Shown here: positions 1 through 29,170 of the stretch, piece after piece
How positions within the stretch are numbered: position 1 is the first letter of the stretch
Layout: every line of letters begins with the position of its first letter
DNA from: Eleginops maclovinus
Lineage: Eukaryota; Chordata; Actinopteri; Perciformes; Eleginopidae
Assembly (NCBI RefSeq): GCF_036324505.1
Contig: NC_086352.1
Span: 5,750,501 to 5,814,500, forward strand
DNA length: 64,000 bases
Direction of reading: 5' to 3'
Translations under genes and position numbers: made by a program
Notes under the pieces: generated by a model
What the model was told of the DNA's origin: nothing
What the model saw: the letters and a program-made list of their open reading frames with translations, nothing else
Databases searched by the model: none

Positions 1-2329
1 CTGTTATGAAGAGCCACGATGCATCTGTCCGAGCAGACAAGTACAGCTAAATGCTAAACACATTAGCTCCCTTTTGTTATCACACCTGTGTTTGCATAAA
101 CCAGGTGTATCATCTTCTCGCTTTCCATGTGAAGTGAGCAGCCGCCTGCAGCCGTGAGTTGTTGACGCGTCCCTGCTGTCCACTGTCTCTGAGAGCCGGC
201 AGCACTCTGAGCCTTCTCCTGTCAGCTTACTCCCTCTCTTTGCATACCCAGTAGGTCACATTTCCATATTGTTCCCCCCTTTTATTTCAGCTGTCCTACA
301 AACTCTGTCGTGTTTCACCGAGCTCAGTTTCCCGCCTCTCTGGACCTGTGACGCTGCCTCCCTCATCCCTCTCCAGGAGATAAGATGTTGTTGATGGGAT
401 TATGTTTTGGGTAAAAATAGGCGTCTATGTGTCTGTTTACTATTCCAAACGTGGTTTTACAATAGTGTGAATAACCCCTCTAACACAGGCTGACTCTGAC
501 TGGATAATTTGGGTAATTGAATGTTAATTGCAATGAGAATTTGGGGTTTTTCCGGAACTAAATGAACCCTGCGAACGCCCTGCAGTGTGCTTCAGTGTTG
601 TATGGAAATGCACCTTCATTTCACCATCATTATGTTACATTTGGATGCAAAGATGTCTCATAAAGCATGAACGTGGCACAGGTGTTGAAGTCAAAGCAGT
701 GCCTTGTTGATTTCATTTTAGGTTTAAAAGTTCACGTACAATTATATTTGCATTCTGCTAATCTGAGAGGCACTTAGAGTAAAGATAAGTCTTATTGAGA
801 GGCAGATATTCGTACATTTATCAGAATTTATCACACAAATTGATGTGAAAGCCGTGCCATCTTTATTTAAATGTGACCGTGTATCGTCGTAAACTCAATA
901 TTGATCAAAGCCCTTTGGATGAAAGGCCTGAATGTGTTACTGAACACTTAAATGACCAATGTTCAGTCCATATTTCAATGGTTCAGTCTGAATATGTGTT
1001 AATTATCACATTATATCCTAAGTTGGTTTGATTTTCAAACATATATTTCATTATTTCTAAGAGTATTGAAGTGTAATGTAGTATTGGATTATGTGAGATT
1101 GATTGTAGAGGATGGCGTCATTGGGTGATCAGGTGTCCGTCAGGTCTCACAGGAAGTAAAGGGTCACAGACGGGTCTTTGCAGGTGCAGATTTAAAGCCT
1201 ATGGTTCCCTTTTCTACTCGCTCAGCCACACAAAGAGCTCTCTTTGCAGCGTACACAGCTCTTGTGTATCGTGCTTGACGAACCACTGTTGGAATCTGAT
1301 GGGAATGTTGTTCAGGGCTTAATTTAGGCGACATAACGCCGTCCTTTGTGCAGTTTTTTTGGGGGGGAAGAGAGTCCATGTTTAACACTTGCTCATGATA
1401 TTGAGTTTCCCCTCGGCACAGTCAATGACATGCTGATTTAAACAGACATGCATCTGAGCCTGAACCGAAGTTGGACTGTGTGTTTAGAGCTGTAATCTGT
1501 GGAGTCTTTGGGGCTTTTAGAAACCGTGCACATCAGTCTGAGCTGATTCATCGTCCGGCTTTATCCAGAGAGAGCTGACGGTGTGATTCCTGTGCTGAGT
1601 GTCGGATAATGAGAGCTGGATTAGATGTAAGAGAAACGTCCCGAAATGTTGAATTATATCCCGATACTCGAGCAGCAACGGGACGGCTCATAACTCCCAT
1701 CAAGAGACAAATGTGCTCCATTCACAAGAGGAACCGGGGGGCTGATTTAAGATCCACATCCAGACGAGTTTAGGCTCTTGGCAGTGCGTGGAAATGTAAC
1801 TGATGAGCCGTTACTCTGACTGCACTGTCATCAAATCCTCCTCCAGAGATAGTGCTGTACTTACAGACAAACGTGCTGCAGAAAAGGAGTCGAATGAAGT
1901 ACATCTGACCTTCAAACTCACCTCCAGAGCTCCTGTTGGAGTGTTTCTGCATCAATAACTTCCTGCACCCAGATATTCAAGTCGTCTTTTACTCCCTGCC
2001 ATCTCAAACAGGTGACAGAGACCTTTTGATTCTCTATGAAGGATCTGTTTTCCTGTGAGCTGCTTGCCATGGGAGGTTTTTATTCTGGCAGCAGCTGTGA
2101 GGATCAGAGAGGCTAGCTCCAGGATCCTGCACGGAAACAAAAGACAACATGGCTTTTTAAAATGATTATTTAAAGTCCCTAACAGGAAGTGATCTCCTCT
2201 TGTTTGACGGACAGCTGCAGAGGGCTGGAAGTGTTGACCTTTTTAGAGATCAGACTCCTCGTTAAGTCGGCGGCACACACTCCGCTAGTCCTTGATCATG
2301 GTAGGAATACTAAGGATAAGGTTGTCAAG

Positions 2330-2330
<1 letters not shown>

Positions 2331-2396
<66 letters not shown>
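2331..2396. repeat. (AC)33 microsatellite
   Basis: Uninterrupted AC dinucleotide tract of about 66 bp, open in several frames on both strands and therefore the cause of several spurious ORFs. Confidence 0.97.
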
Positions 2397-2397
<1 letters not shown>

Positions 2398-3144
2398 GTT
2401 TGTTGTTTACGTTGCATGTGTTGACAGAATACGTACATTCCTTTTTTATTGCAGCTTCTTTTGTTTTCTATGCATGAAACACATTTTGAGAACCGTGTTT
2501 TTAGAGCTTTACAAATGGAGTGAATATCATCATGATAACGTAGCAAGCATCAGAAGAGTCTCCCGTCGTTGTTGCTATGCAGATTTCAAGAGTTTAAAAT
2601 GGACTTCTTGGTTCTTATTTAGCCTTTTATCGCCTAAATGCTCGTTGCTCTTTGGTGCATTCCAATTGTTGGGCTTAAAACCACCCTTAGTTTATTAGGA
2701 ACTGAGTAAAAGTGACTAGTATTGAGCATTGTCACTGATATCACATATTGGAGCCATATTTACCATCGGCACCACGGCGTTCATGATGTCATCGCTCTAC
2801 GTTTCTGAACTCTCCCTCCCGTCGCTTCTTCCTCTCGACTGACACGAGCAGCTCGATGCTGCAGCTTCTGAGCGGCTCGCAGGCGCTCCTCCGCTCTGGA
2901 TAAGAATAGCTCGGACCCGGCTGTGGGTTTGCTGAGCGTCTCTGAACGTGCAGCAGAGGATCCTCTGGGTGCAGCACAGATATATTTGGCTCCGTCACTT
3001 TGCATACAGATCTGCTCTGCTCTGCAAGCTCTGAAGGAGATGCTACATGCTAATGGCTAAATAAATACACAGATACTTACGAAATGAATCAAATGGAAAG
3101 CAATGGGCCGATATGTATTATACCACAGGCATTCAAGGACATTT

Positions 3145-3347
3145 AAAGAGGCCCTCGTATGCTTTTTGGGATTTTCCCTTCCCTTTCCCTCCCTTCCTGT
3201 GTGCATGTCAATGGTCTGCAGAGATTACAATTCAAAAGTTCAGGCAGTATGAGGAAAATAAAGAGCTTTTTGAACATTAAAGCCACTTGAGAGACCCTTA
3301 ATACTAATATACACCTGATACTGAGGAGAATAGGTCCTCTTTATGGA
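3145..3347 (+). mobile_element. Family A short dispersed element, internally deleted copy
   Basis: Starts with TTTAAAGAGGCCCT and a CTTTTTGGG motif, continues with a CATGTCAATGGTCTGCA core and a tail with AATAAAGAGCTTTTTGAAC and ATATACACCTGA, and ends near GGTCCTCTTT. The same ordered blocks recur at about 11 other places in the window. The middle section (GGGACACAGTGACATCA to GGGCGGGACAT) is missing here. Confidence 0.7.
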
Positions 3348-4340
3348 TAGGGAAGGTCATTCAAATCATCATTTAAACTGGGATTATTAATCTGTGAATT
3401 ATAACTGGGGTTTTTGTCAGAAAACGACCCGAGAAAACTCAAAATGCACCAAAGAAACCTGATTTAGTGCCAAATACATGTTTTCCAGTTTCCCACACTG
3501 TTTGTTCACTGTGTTTATTTATCTCCTCTGTCGCCACTTACATCAGACTGGCTGTAGGCGGTCTAAAGGAAGTGAGTACCCCCGTTTACTCCCAACTGAA
3601 GCCCCTCCCTATCTCGTACAAAGCTCTGGAAAGTATGCGTCGGACACTTCCTCCCCGTTTGCACTTCCTGTTCTCTTGGCTGAGCTGCAGTCCGCCTCTT
3701 CATACAGTTGGTGTATTCAGTTCGCTGCTCTGATTTACCCAGAGAGGAAACCCTTTAATGTGTGTGTGGTGGAGAGGGACAGAGAGACATACCACAGATA
3801 AGGGTTTTTATAGACACACACCCTGCATACTACACATTCTTTAACCCACTTCCAGTCACACACACATGCTCTTCTATAGGCACACACACCCAGCAGACAG
3901 GGACTCTTTTAGACACTGAGACACATTCACTCTCTCTTCACTTCGCTTTCTCTCTGCAGCTCACACACTCTGTCGCTGTATCAAGGTCACATCTAAAGGG
4001 CTGATAATTGGATGCAAAATGAAGATGCTGGACAGACTTGGCAGAGGAAGCTTCACTTCACATTTCCAGGATTCTGTATCCAGTCTGTGAAAAATGCCTG
4101 GAAAACATAGAATATTAAAGGGTTTTAAAGCAGCTTTCAGATGTCTCAGACTGCTGGAGTAGAAAACCAGTATTTTTAGGTTACATTCTTCTATTCTTTA
4201 CAGTCAGGGAATATAATTAAGGCTTCCTGTAACCTGTGGCAGCTCACTGAACTGTTTTACCAGCCACTCGACGGCTCAGAGCACAGGTGTCAACATCAAG
4301 GCTATATGTGCAGGGAGACGACGTGTCCCATATTTCAGAT

Positions 4341-4520
4341 TAGTTTTTTTAAATGTCCCACTATCTTCTCATTATTCTCACTCCTAAATATTCACACTTT
4401 TTGTTCCCCGCAATTTTTTCCTTTTGATTTACTTTTCAAATTTCTGGTTTTTTTTTTCCTAAATGTCGATTTTTTCATTTTTTAAAATTATTTTTCCTGA
4501 AAATTCTAACATGTTTTCAA
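4341..4520. repeat. T-rich degenerate dispersed repeat
   Basis: Shares the block AAATGTCCCACTAT followed by TCTCATTATTCT with the hAT-like element at 7199-7737 and, on the other strand, with 27863-28415. The rest is T-rich with recurring TTTTTCNNAAATGTC-like words. Probably a partial copy of the same nonautonomous element. Confidence 0.55.
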
Positions 4521-4730
4521 GTTTCGGACTTGGAAGTGACGTTAGCACCGTCAAAGTGGTTGATTTGAAAAACTATTGTCGTTTCCTCGCTATATTCAGA
4601 CAATAGAATAAATATGGAGAGCTTGTAAAGGCAGGATGATAATGTCCAGTGAACGACTCCAGAGGTGTTCCAGTGTCAGCCTCTAAAATATCAGGTTCTG
4701 TTTCTAACGCTGTCCTCCTTCTTGTTGCAG

Positions 4731-4793
4731 CTCTGATGGTACCAGCTGAACAGTGAGCGCTTCCTGCCTGAGGAAACCTGCTGTCCCCTCATC
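4731..4793 (+). other. csk 5' UTR portion of the start-codon exon
   Basis: Follows a long pyrimidine tract and a TTGTTGCAG acceptor at 4722-4730. The ATG at 4794 has A at -3 but T at +4, a moderate Kozak context. The acceptor shows that transcription starts farther upstream. Confidence 0.8.
4736..4756 (+). promoter_or_regulatory. Upstream ORF in the csk leader (MVPAEQ)
   Basis: ATG at 4736 opens a six-codon frame that stops with TGA at 4754-4756, 37 bases before the csk start. It is out of frame with csk (58 bases between the two ATGs). A short uORF that terminates before the main start could modulate csk translation. This is an inference from position only. Confidence 0.5.
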
Positions 4794-22937
<18,144 letters not shown>

Positions 22938-23279
22938 GGGGGGAGGGGGTGAGGGAGAGGAGGGGGAGAACCACCGCTGTAGAGGAGGAGGAGGAAGAAG
23001 AAGAAGAAGAGGGACCACAGCAGCTTCCTCCGCCCATGAGGACTGTTTCCTGTTTGTGTCGTGAAGCTCCTCTTCCTCCCTCTTTATAGTCCAGTTGCCA
23101 GCAGGGTGACCCCGGAGATGTGGAGACCCCAAAGTTTGTGTTAGAAATGTTCGACTAGTGTTGCTCCCATTGGATACAGAGAGCACAGGGTGGGAATGAA
23201 CACCTCTGTAGTCCAGAAAAACTTCCAACTCGGCCCAAATATTTCCCCCTTCTGGTTAAATCTGTTAAAATGTCAGAAA

Positions 23280-23510
23280 TGGACTCAATAATCCCCAAAA
23301 CCACTGCAGAATTGTCCTAATTGGCCAAGTCATTTTTTAACTGTTAAATTAGGTGCTAATTATGCTAATTGTGCTAATTGTGTTAATTATGCTAACTGCC
23401 CAACGTATGCAGGTTAGCATCCGGCAGTTTCTGTGAGCTGGGGACCCGTACTCTACATCTGACGTTGGGGTCCTCAACATTTCCAGGTTCTCAACAGGAC
23501 TCTGGCTGCT
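23280..23510 (-). repeat. Family B repeat, inverted copy
   Basis: Matches 20505-20760 in reverse complement: AACCACCCCAAA-like, TTGGCCAA, GGTGCTAATTATGCTAA, GCAGGTTAGCATCC, GGCAGTTTCTGTG and GGGGACCCGTAC occur in reversed order and strand. Confidence 0.7.
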
Positions 23511-24122
23511 GACCCTTACCTGCCGCCTCTCTCTGGGTCCAAGTCTCTCCTCCTCTTCCTCCTCCTTCTCTGCTCCTCCTCTCTTGAACACGGCATTATA
23601 CCTGGAGAGGCTGGGCCTTTTCCTCCACGTTTCGTCAGGTGCTCTTCCTCCTCCTCCTCCTCCAACTCTATCATCATTCCTGGATCTCTGTACCACCGCT
23701 GCATGAATCCCCCCTCCCCACGGCGGTGTGTCAGGCGTGGGGCCTTCGCTATGAGAAAAGTGCCTCCAGTCTCCAGAGCTCCAGACTCCCCCCCCCCCCC
23801 TCCCTCCACCTGGACTCTTTGTTTTTTTTATTGCTTTTTTTAAGGAAATCTTTTTTATTGCTTTCTTTTTGTTTTCAGGGAGGTTATCAAACCATCGTTT
23901 TTTTTTTGTCTCCTCCACCATCAACAGGAAGAGCGAGGCGGGACAATAACCGGACACAAAGGGGGGGGGGGGGGGCGAGGGTAGAGGCAGTTCACAAACA
24001 CTCATCATACGTGGGCTCTTGTTTTTGTATCAAAATATATTTAAAGGATTAAAAAAAAGACCAAAAAAATACGATCGAGGAACAAAGTGACTCTGAGGAG
24101 CGCCAGCGTCTCTGTGAACGCT

Positions 24123-24150
24123 GGGGGGGCGGGGCGGGGCGGGGGGGGGG
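24123..24150 (+). other. Predicted RNA/DNA G-quadruplex, single-base loops
   Basis: G7-C-G4-C-G4-C-G10 on the sense strand, about 80 nt before the csk poly(A) signal. Four G runs joined by single C loops form one of the most stable quadruplex layouts known. Confidence 0.75.
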
Positions 24151-24231
24151 TGCATGCAGTGTTTGAGAGGCCTTGGGTTCAACTGTCAGTGCTTTCAATG
24201 TTCATTGTTTTATTATGCTATCATGATTATG

Positions 24232-24276
24232 AATAAATCATTCCATCTGAACAGCGTGCAAACACCTGCATCCTTA

Positions 24277-24317
<41 letters not shown>

Positions 24318-24323
24318 TGTGTG
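24232..24323 (+). terminator. csk polyadenylation signal with GT-repeat downstream element
   Basis: AATAAA at 24232-24237, followed about 42 nt later by (GT)n at 24279-24323. The spacing suits cleavage near 24250-24260, with the GU repeat serving as the CstF-binding downstream element. Position-based inference. Confidence 0.6.
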
Positions 24324-24354
24324 TCGTCATCAGAGGTGGAAGGAGTGTTTGGAT

Positions 24355-24700
24355 CCTATAAGGGCCCTAATCTGCTTTTTTGGGGTTCTCCCTCTCCTGT
24401 ACTGTGTGCTATAGGTTTTAGTGCATGTAAATGGTCTGCAGAGGCTAAAATCCCTGTGTAAAATCCAAACCCAAGCCCCACCTGACACGACTCCATTGGA
24501 CTTGTTTATTTAACTCCAGAACACAGTGACATCACTATGGAACACTCGCGCTCCTTTTGGCTAGCGCTCCGACACATTGTACGTGATAGGCTAAAGGGGC
24601 GGGACATCTGGTTTCAGACAGAGGGTGAGAAGAGGTGCTGCAGTAAGAGAAATGAAATAGAAAAAGTACAAATACTTCAAAATCAGACTTAAGTACAGTT
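24355..24700 (+). mobile_element. Family A element, near full-length copy
   Basis: AAGGGCCCTAATCTGC, CATGTAAATGGTCTGCAG, AACACAGTGACATCACTATG, GTACGTGATAGGCTAAAGG, GGTTTCAGACAGAGGGTGAG, then AGAGAAATGAAATAG. The 3' end merges into ACTTAAGTACAG sequence of another family. Confidence 0.8.
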
Positions 24701-24713
24701 ACTTCCCACAACT

Positions 24714-24714
<1 letters not shown>

Positions 24715-24760
<46 letters not shown>
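24715..24760. repeat. (GT)23 microsatellite
   Basis: Perfect GT run. Confidence 0.95.
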
Positions 24761-24761
<1 letters not shown>

Positions 24762-25246
24762 TCTGACTGTCATTAGATCTATTCAGCACATCTGGAGTCT
24801 ACAGGTGCTGTACTCCGCAGAGCTCAGGCCACAGTGATGTTACCGACACCGGTCCGTTTTGAGACACGTAGATGTTTATTTTACGACAGGTCTCTAAGTC
24901 ACCAAAAGTAAGCCTGTCTTATTTGCATACTCGAACATGACGCTTCAAAAACTTGTAATACTAAACATAACTGTCTTAATGTAAAGTCTCATGTTGGTAT
25001 TAATAGTTTCAAGTGTTTTACCTGTAGTGTTAAAATGTATGGACTTTTACAATGCATATCTTTAAAGGTTGTTTTCTCAAAGTGAGTTCTACATTTTTGA
25101 ATTTTACATACACCAAACTGTGCAGGTTTTACCGATTTATATTCTGGGACTGTTTTATTCCATAGCCTCATTTATTTAGAACGTATGTAGTTTTGAAGCC
25201 TTTGAAGAATATGTAGTATGTTATTATTCAGACCAGCAAAGTTGGT
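24761..25246. other. Intergenic, nothing recognised
   Basis: AT-rich unique-looking sequence with no ORF, RNA gene or repeat that I can identify. Confidence 0.6.
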
Positions 25247-25693
25247 TTAAGGGCCCCACTCTGCTTTTTCGGTTTTCCCTTCCCTGCAGGGTGTCCATAC
25301 GGGGTTTAATGCATGTAAATGGTCTTCAAAGGCTGAAATCCCTCTGTAAAGATTTAGACTTTTTTTCCGAAATGTTTCTTTTTTTAAATCAGATTTTTTT
25401 TTCAGATTTGACTTTCTTTTAATAATTTGGTTTATTTTTGTGCAAAATTTCACTATTTCTCTAATCTTTCTCTTAGTTTCCCTTTTTTCAGAATTTAGAT
25501 TTTTCTCAGAAATTAACTTTTTCTTAGATTTTGACTTTTTTCTCAGTATTTCTGAATCTGGACTGGGCTCTGGTTTCAGACAGAGGGGGGAAAGAGGTGA
25601 TGCAGCACAGGCAGCACGAGAGAAATAAAGAGCTTTCTGAACATTAACGCATGGACACAGGTCACTGAACATCAGCAGGAGGGGACTCTTTAA
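25247..25693 (+). mobile_element. Family A element, complete copy with TTAA at both ends
   Basis: Starts TTAAGGGCCCCACTCTG and ends GGGGACTCTTTAA. The termini are imperfect inverted repeats (TTAAAGAGTCCCC against TTAAGGGCCCC), and the tetranucleotide TTAA lies at each end. This layout is typical of nonautonomous piggyBac-like elements. The interior carries a T-rich stretch (about 25353-25560), apparently a second element inserted within it. Confidence 0.65.
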
Positions 25694-26479
25694 AGTACCC
25701 TCTCTCACAGGATGGTAAATATGTTGTCACTGTTTCTTCAACTGGTTTTGTCTCTTTTGTAAAACGTTGACTAGTTATTTGCCTCCCCGTCACCTCGAGT
25801 CACATCACACATTTTAAACCAGAAAGTGCTCTAAATGTAACTCCAGCACTTCGTGATCACCCCGTGCCGAGATAAAGACGGAAGTGTGACCTGATGCTCT
25901 GCAGGCGTGTGCATCACATCTGTCTCAAAGCCTGATCACTTGTCAGATGTTTAACTATAAATACCTTTTGAGCGCAGAAACGTCATGATCAGGTGGGGAG
26001 GGGTCTGCAGAAACCTATAGGTGTGATGGATCTGGAGGTGTCCACTCTCTGACTTCCACCAAACCCCTGCCACGTTCTGCTGCAGCAAACAAGTGTTGGG
26101 CCGTGGTTTAGGGTGATTCTCATGCATTGTAATGACAGTGACAGGGCGGGAACAATGGGGCTGGTTACATAAGGCAGTTTGTGCTCATGGCCAAGACTGT
26201 GCTGCTGTCAGGACGCATCACGGCAGCTCTTACCATCCTCCATCTGCCACGACCGCACCAGACCGGACCCCCCTCCGTCTTTGCCTGCTCAACTCACTGG
26301 CTAGCAGATAACCTCATTGGCTGATTTGGGAAATATTTTTGGATGGCTAATAATCCTCCACAGACTGATTTCCTAAGGGAGCTGAAAAGGTGCAACACAG
26401 AGCTTCAGTTTTAGAGAAATTGCATTTGGAGCAGGTATCTGGAGGTGGTGATCGCCATATTTTAAGACAGCGTTAAAAG
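25694..26479. other. Intergenic, nothing recognised
   Basis: Unique-looking noncoding sequence with no supported feature. Confidence 0.6.
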
Positions 26480-26846
26480 CTCCTTAATACCCCCACATTA
26501 GCCTCCTTTAGCTTAGCGGTGGTGTCATAGACTCATGTGACCGTGCTGTACTTCCTTTATAGCCCAACATTAGCCGCCTTTAGCTTAGCGGTGGTGTCAT
26601 AGACTCATGTGACCGTGCTGTAGTTCCTTTATAGCCCAACATTAGCCTCCTTTAGCTTAGCGGTGGTGACGTGAAGTCATGTGACCGTGCTGTACTTCCT
26701 TTATAGCCCAACATTAGCCGCCTTTAGCTTAGCGGTGGTGACATAGACTCATGTGACCGTGCTGTAGTTCTTTTATAGCCCAACACTAGCCGCCTTTAGC
26801 TTAGCGGTGGTGTCATAGACTCATGTGACCGTGCTGTAGTTTCTTA
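26480..26846 (+). repeat. 72-bp minisatellite, about 5 copies
   Basis: Unit contains CATTAGCCGCCTTTAGC, TTAGCGGTGGTG and CATGTGACCGTGCTGTAG. Most units carry TCATAGACTCATG where the related array at 43.6 kb has CGTGAAGTCATG. Stop codons are present, so there is no ORF. Confidence 0.95.
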
Positions 26847-27600
26847 ATCCTTGGCAACTTCCGACTCTGCTAAAAACAAACGTCCTTCATTTCTTATTCA
26901 AGGTCACTTTTTTCAAAGCTGGAGGACACTTCAGAGTCACCATCTTCTCATTCTCTCCTTTATATCCTTCATTGTTTTTCATTCAGAGTACAGTAAACCC
27001 GTGACATTTCTGAATCATGAATCATAAGGGTATATTTTAAAATGTAAAGCCCGACTGGAGGTATCACTGTGACGAGCGCTGGTGTTGACAGCACTGGGAG
27101 TTAATACTCCGCCCTTACGTCCCAATATGTTGCTCTCTCTTCACACTTAAATAATCCTGACAACCGCACAGCTCTGAGCTCCGGCTGCAGGATGGATGTG
27201 TTAATCAGCTTTCAATAACTTATGGATCTGCACCATGCTGCACTCCACGCCACAAATTAGCTCCTGAAATAATCAGATTAACACCATTTTTCTGTTTGGT
27301 GGAGGGTGTCCGAGGGAAGAGGGCTGTTAGTGTGCGGTTAGCATGTTAGCACTGACAGGTTAACATGTGTGACAGAATGGGGGTGAGCCGCTGAGGTGTC
27401 AGGTCATGTTGAGCTTGATTTTGTTTAACTTCCAGACAGCCCTGGCTTCATGTGCTGTCGCTGGGTGACATTTTGGCAGATTACTTGAAGTCACCATGAC
27501 TCACCCAGAAGTCACAAATCTGCAGATGTACTCACAGATTTGACTAAAGTTAACCCTTAAATGGTCAAACACATATAAATAGATTGCTATTTTCTACATC
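26847..27600. other. Intergenic, nothing recognised
   Basis: No ORF, RNA gene or repeat identified. Confidence 0.6.
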
Positions 27601-27604
27601 ACAC

Positions 27605-27730
27605 CAGAGTCGGCGCCAGAGCAGATCTACTGGAGGGGCATTGGGTCATTGGCGGGGGGGGGGGGCATCAATGACCGCTAGGGGGGGCACGGCCCTCGAA
27701 TGCCCCCCCTTAGCGCCGGCACTGCATCAC
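27605..27730. repeat. Probable dispersed-element fragment, G/C-rich
   Basis: GTCGGCGCCAGAGCAGA at the left and TAGCGCCGGCACTG at the right give short inverted ends (CGGCGCC/GCGCCGG) around G12 and G7 runs. A likely miniature element, unassigned. Confidence 0.4.
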
Positions 27731-27784
27731 ACCAATATACTGTAACACTGTTATTACACCCTTATTATACCTGTTACACTATGA

Positions 27785-27862
27785 ATATACCCAGGACTTC
27801 AGTGGCTCTCCGTCTCCCACCCCATCTACTAACCCTCACCTACAAAGCCCCCCACCATCTGA
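27785..27862 (+). mobile_element. LINE fragment (C-terminal ORF region)
   Basis: CTTCAGTGGCTCTCCGTCTC and CACCTACAAAGCCCCCCACC match the LHWLPV...LLTYKALHHL coding segment of fish L2/Rex1-like retrotransposons, with stops and deletions. About 80 bp only. Confidence 0.6.
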
Positions 27863-28415
27863 ATTTGAAAATAAATCAGATTTTTTAGGAAAAAATAATC
27901 GGAAATTGTTATAAGTCGAAAAATAATCAGAAGTTTGAAAGGGAAATAAATTGGGAGACAAAAAGTGTGAATTCTTCAAAGAACATGATGAGGGCCACAT
28001 GAAGAAAGAATTTGAATAATGAGAAGATAGTGGGACATTTTTAAAAGTCTGATATTTTAGAAAAAGTCTGATATTTTAGGAAAAAAGTGATAATTTTCAA
28101 GTAATTGTAGAAAATTCCAAAATGTGCAGTAAAAAATCCAGACATTTTTAGGGAACATTGATCATGAAAAATGTAAAAAATAATCGGAAATTGTTTAAAG
28201 TCGACATTCAGAAGAAAATCCAGAATTTCATTTTTTGATCTTTTAGGAAAAAGGTGATCATTTTGAAGAAATAGACGGAAAATCCAAAAAGTCCAAATTT
28301 TGAAAAAAAAATTTGAACAGAAAGTACAAAAAAAAAGAAAAGACCAAAGTGTGAAAATGATGAGGGCTGCACGAAGAAGAAGGGTTTAGAATAATGAGAA
28401 AATTGTGGGACATTT
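27863..28415. repeat. A-rich degenerate dispersed repeat
   Basis: Antisense relative of the T-rich family. AGAATAATGAGAAAATTGTGG and TGATGAGGGC blocks occur twice (about 27985-28040, 28350-28415), with recurring TTTTAGGAAAAAAGTGAT words. Related to the hAT-like element at 7199-7737, without recognisable ends. Confidence 0.55.
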
Positions 28416-28980
28416 TAAAGCCACTTCTGATGTGTCTGTGGTCTACAGTGAATGTATTCCTGACACAGTGGATAAGAATCAAAGGTTCCCATCAGATTCC
28501 ACAGAAAATGTAAGTAGGTCACACCGAAGCTCGGGTTAGGAATACAAAAACTACAATTTCTTAAAATGTAACTTAAACATTTGAAAGGCATGACGTCATA
28601 GAGATGTCTTTGAGGAATAGCTGGAATATAAAATGATGAAAACATTTAATTTACGATGAAACTTCAAGGAAACCACCTCAACGGGTCAGTTTGACCCACT
28701 TCTGCATCTAAGGGTTAAAAACCAGTTGCCCTCTCCAGTGCGCTAAAAAGTAATATTACATTTTATTCTGAAATGAAAAGAAAGGATTCATTTTGACAGG
28801 CGTTAACACCTATAATTCATTCCAGTAAAACACTGCATGTTTTCACACCCAACATGGGGATGTCACTGAATAACAAACAGCAGCCTGCAGGGTTTAATTG
28901 AGTGATTAAACAATGGGGGTTTCATAACCATTTGGCCGTCGTTGTATAGAGAAGCGTTGCTGAATAATTCATATTTTATT
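28416..28980. other. Intergenic, nothing recognised
   Basis: AT-rich noncoding sequence with no supported feature. Confidence 0.55.
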
Positions 28981-28982
28981 AA

Positions 28983-29170
28983 AGCTTTAGAGGCCGTATT
29001 ATCCTTTTTAGAGATGTCCCTTCCCTGTAGTGAGCAATATAGGTTTGTGTGCATGTAAATGGTCTGCAAAGGCTTAAATCCCTGAGTGTCTCTCCCACAC
29101 TCCCCACCCCTGCCTCTTACTAAAAGTTACTACAAGCTAACCAATCAGAGCAGACCGGGCTCTTTAGCTG
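28983..29170 (+). mobile_element. Family A element fragment
   Basis: CTTTAGAGGCCGTATTATCC, GTGCATGTAAATGGTCTGCA, then an ACCAATCAGAGCAGACCGGG end. 5' half only. Confidence 0.65.

Larger units (their letters stand above)
1..4730. other. Noncoding csk leader region, no gene identified
   Basis: No exon of a known protein is recognised here. A strong splice acceptor at 4730 implies that this stretch is at least partly the first (5' UTR) intron of csk, but no upstream noncoding exon could be placed. It holds a CA microsatellite (2331-2396), a family A element copy (3145-3347) and a T-rich degenerate repeat (4341-4520). Open frames near 2189-2698 and 3467-4004 are low-complexity or lack exon borders. 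Confidence 0.6.
22938..24255 (+). other. csk 3' UTR (predicted)
   Basis: From the stop codon to the likely cleavage zone after AATAAA at 24232. Contains a GA-rich tract (22981-23012), TC-rich tracts (about 23536-23580, 23641-23662) that can pair with it, a family B copy (23280-23510, inverted relative to 20505-20760) and long G runs (23961-23975, 24123-24150). Antisense ORFs here are low-complexity shadows. The UTR extent is inferred. Confidence 0.6.
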
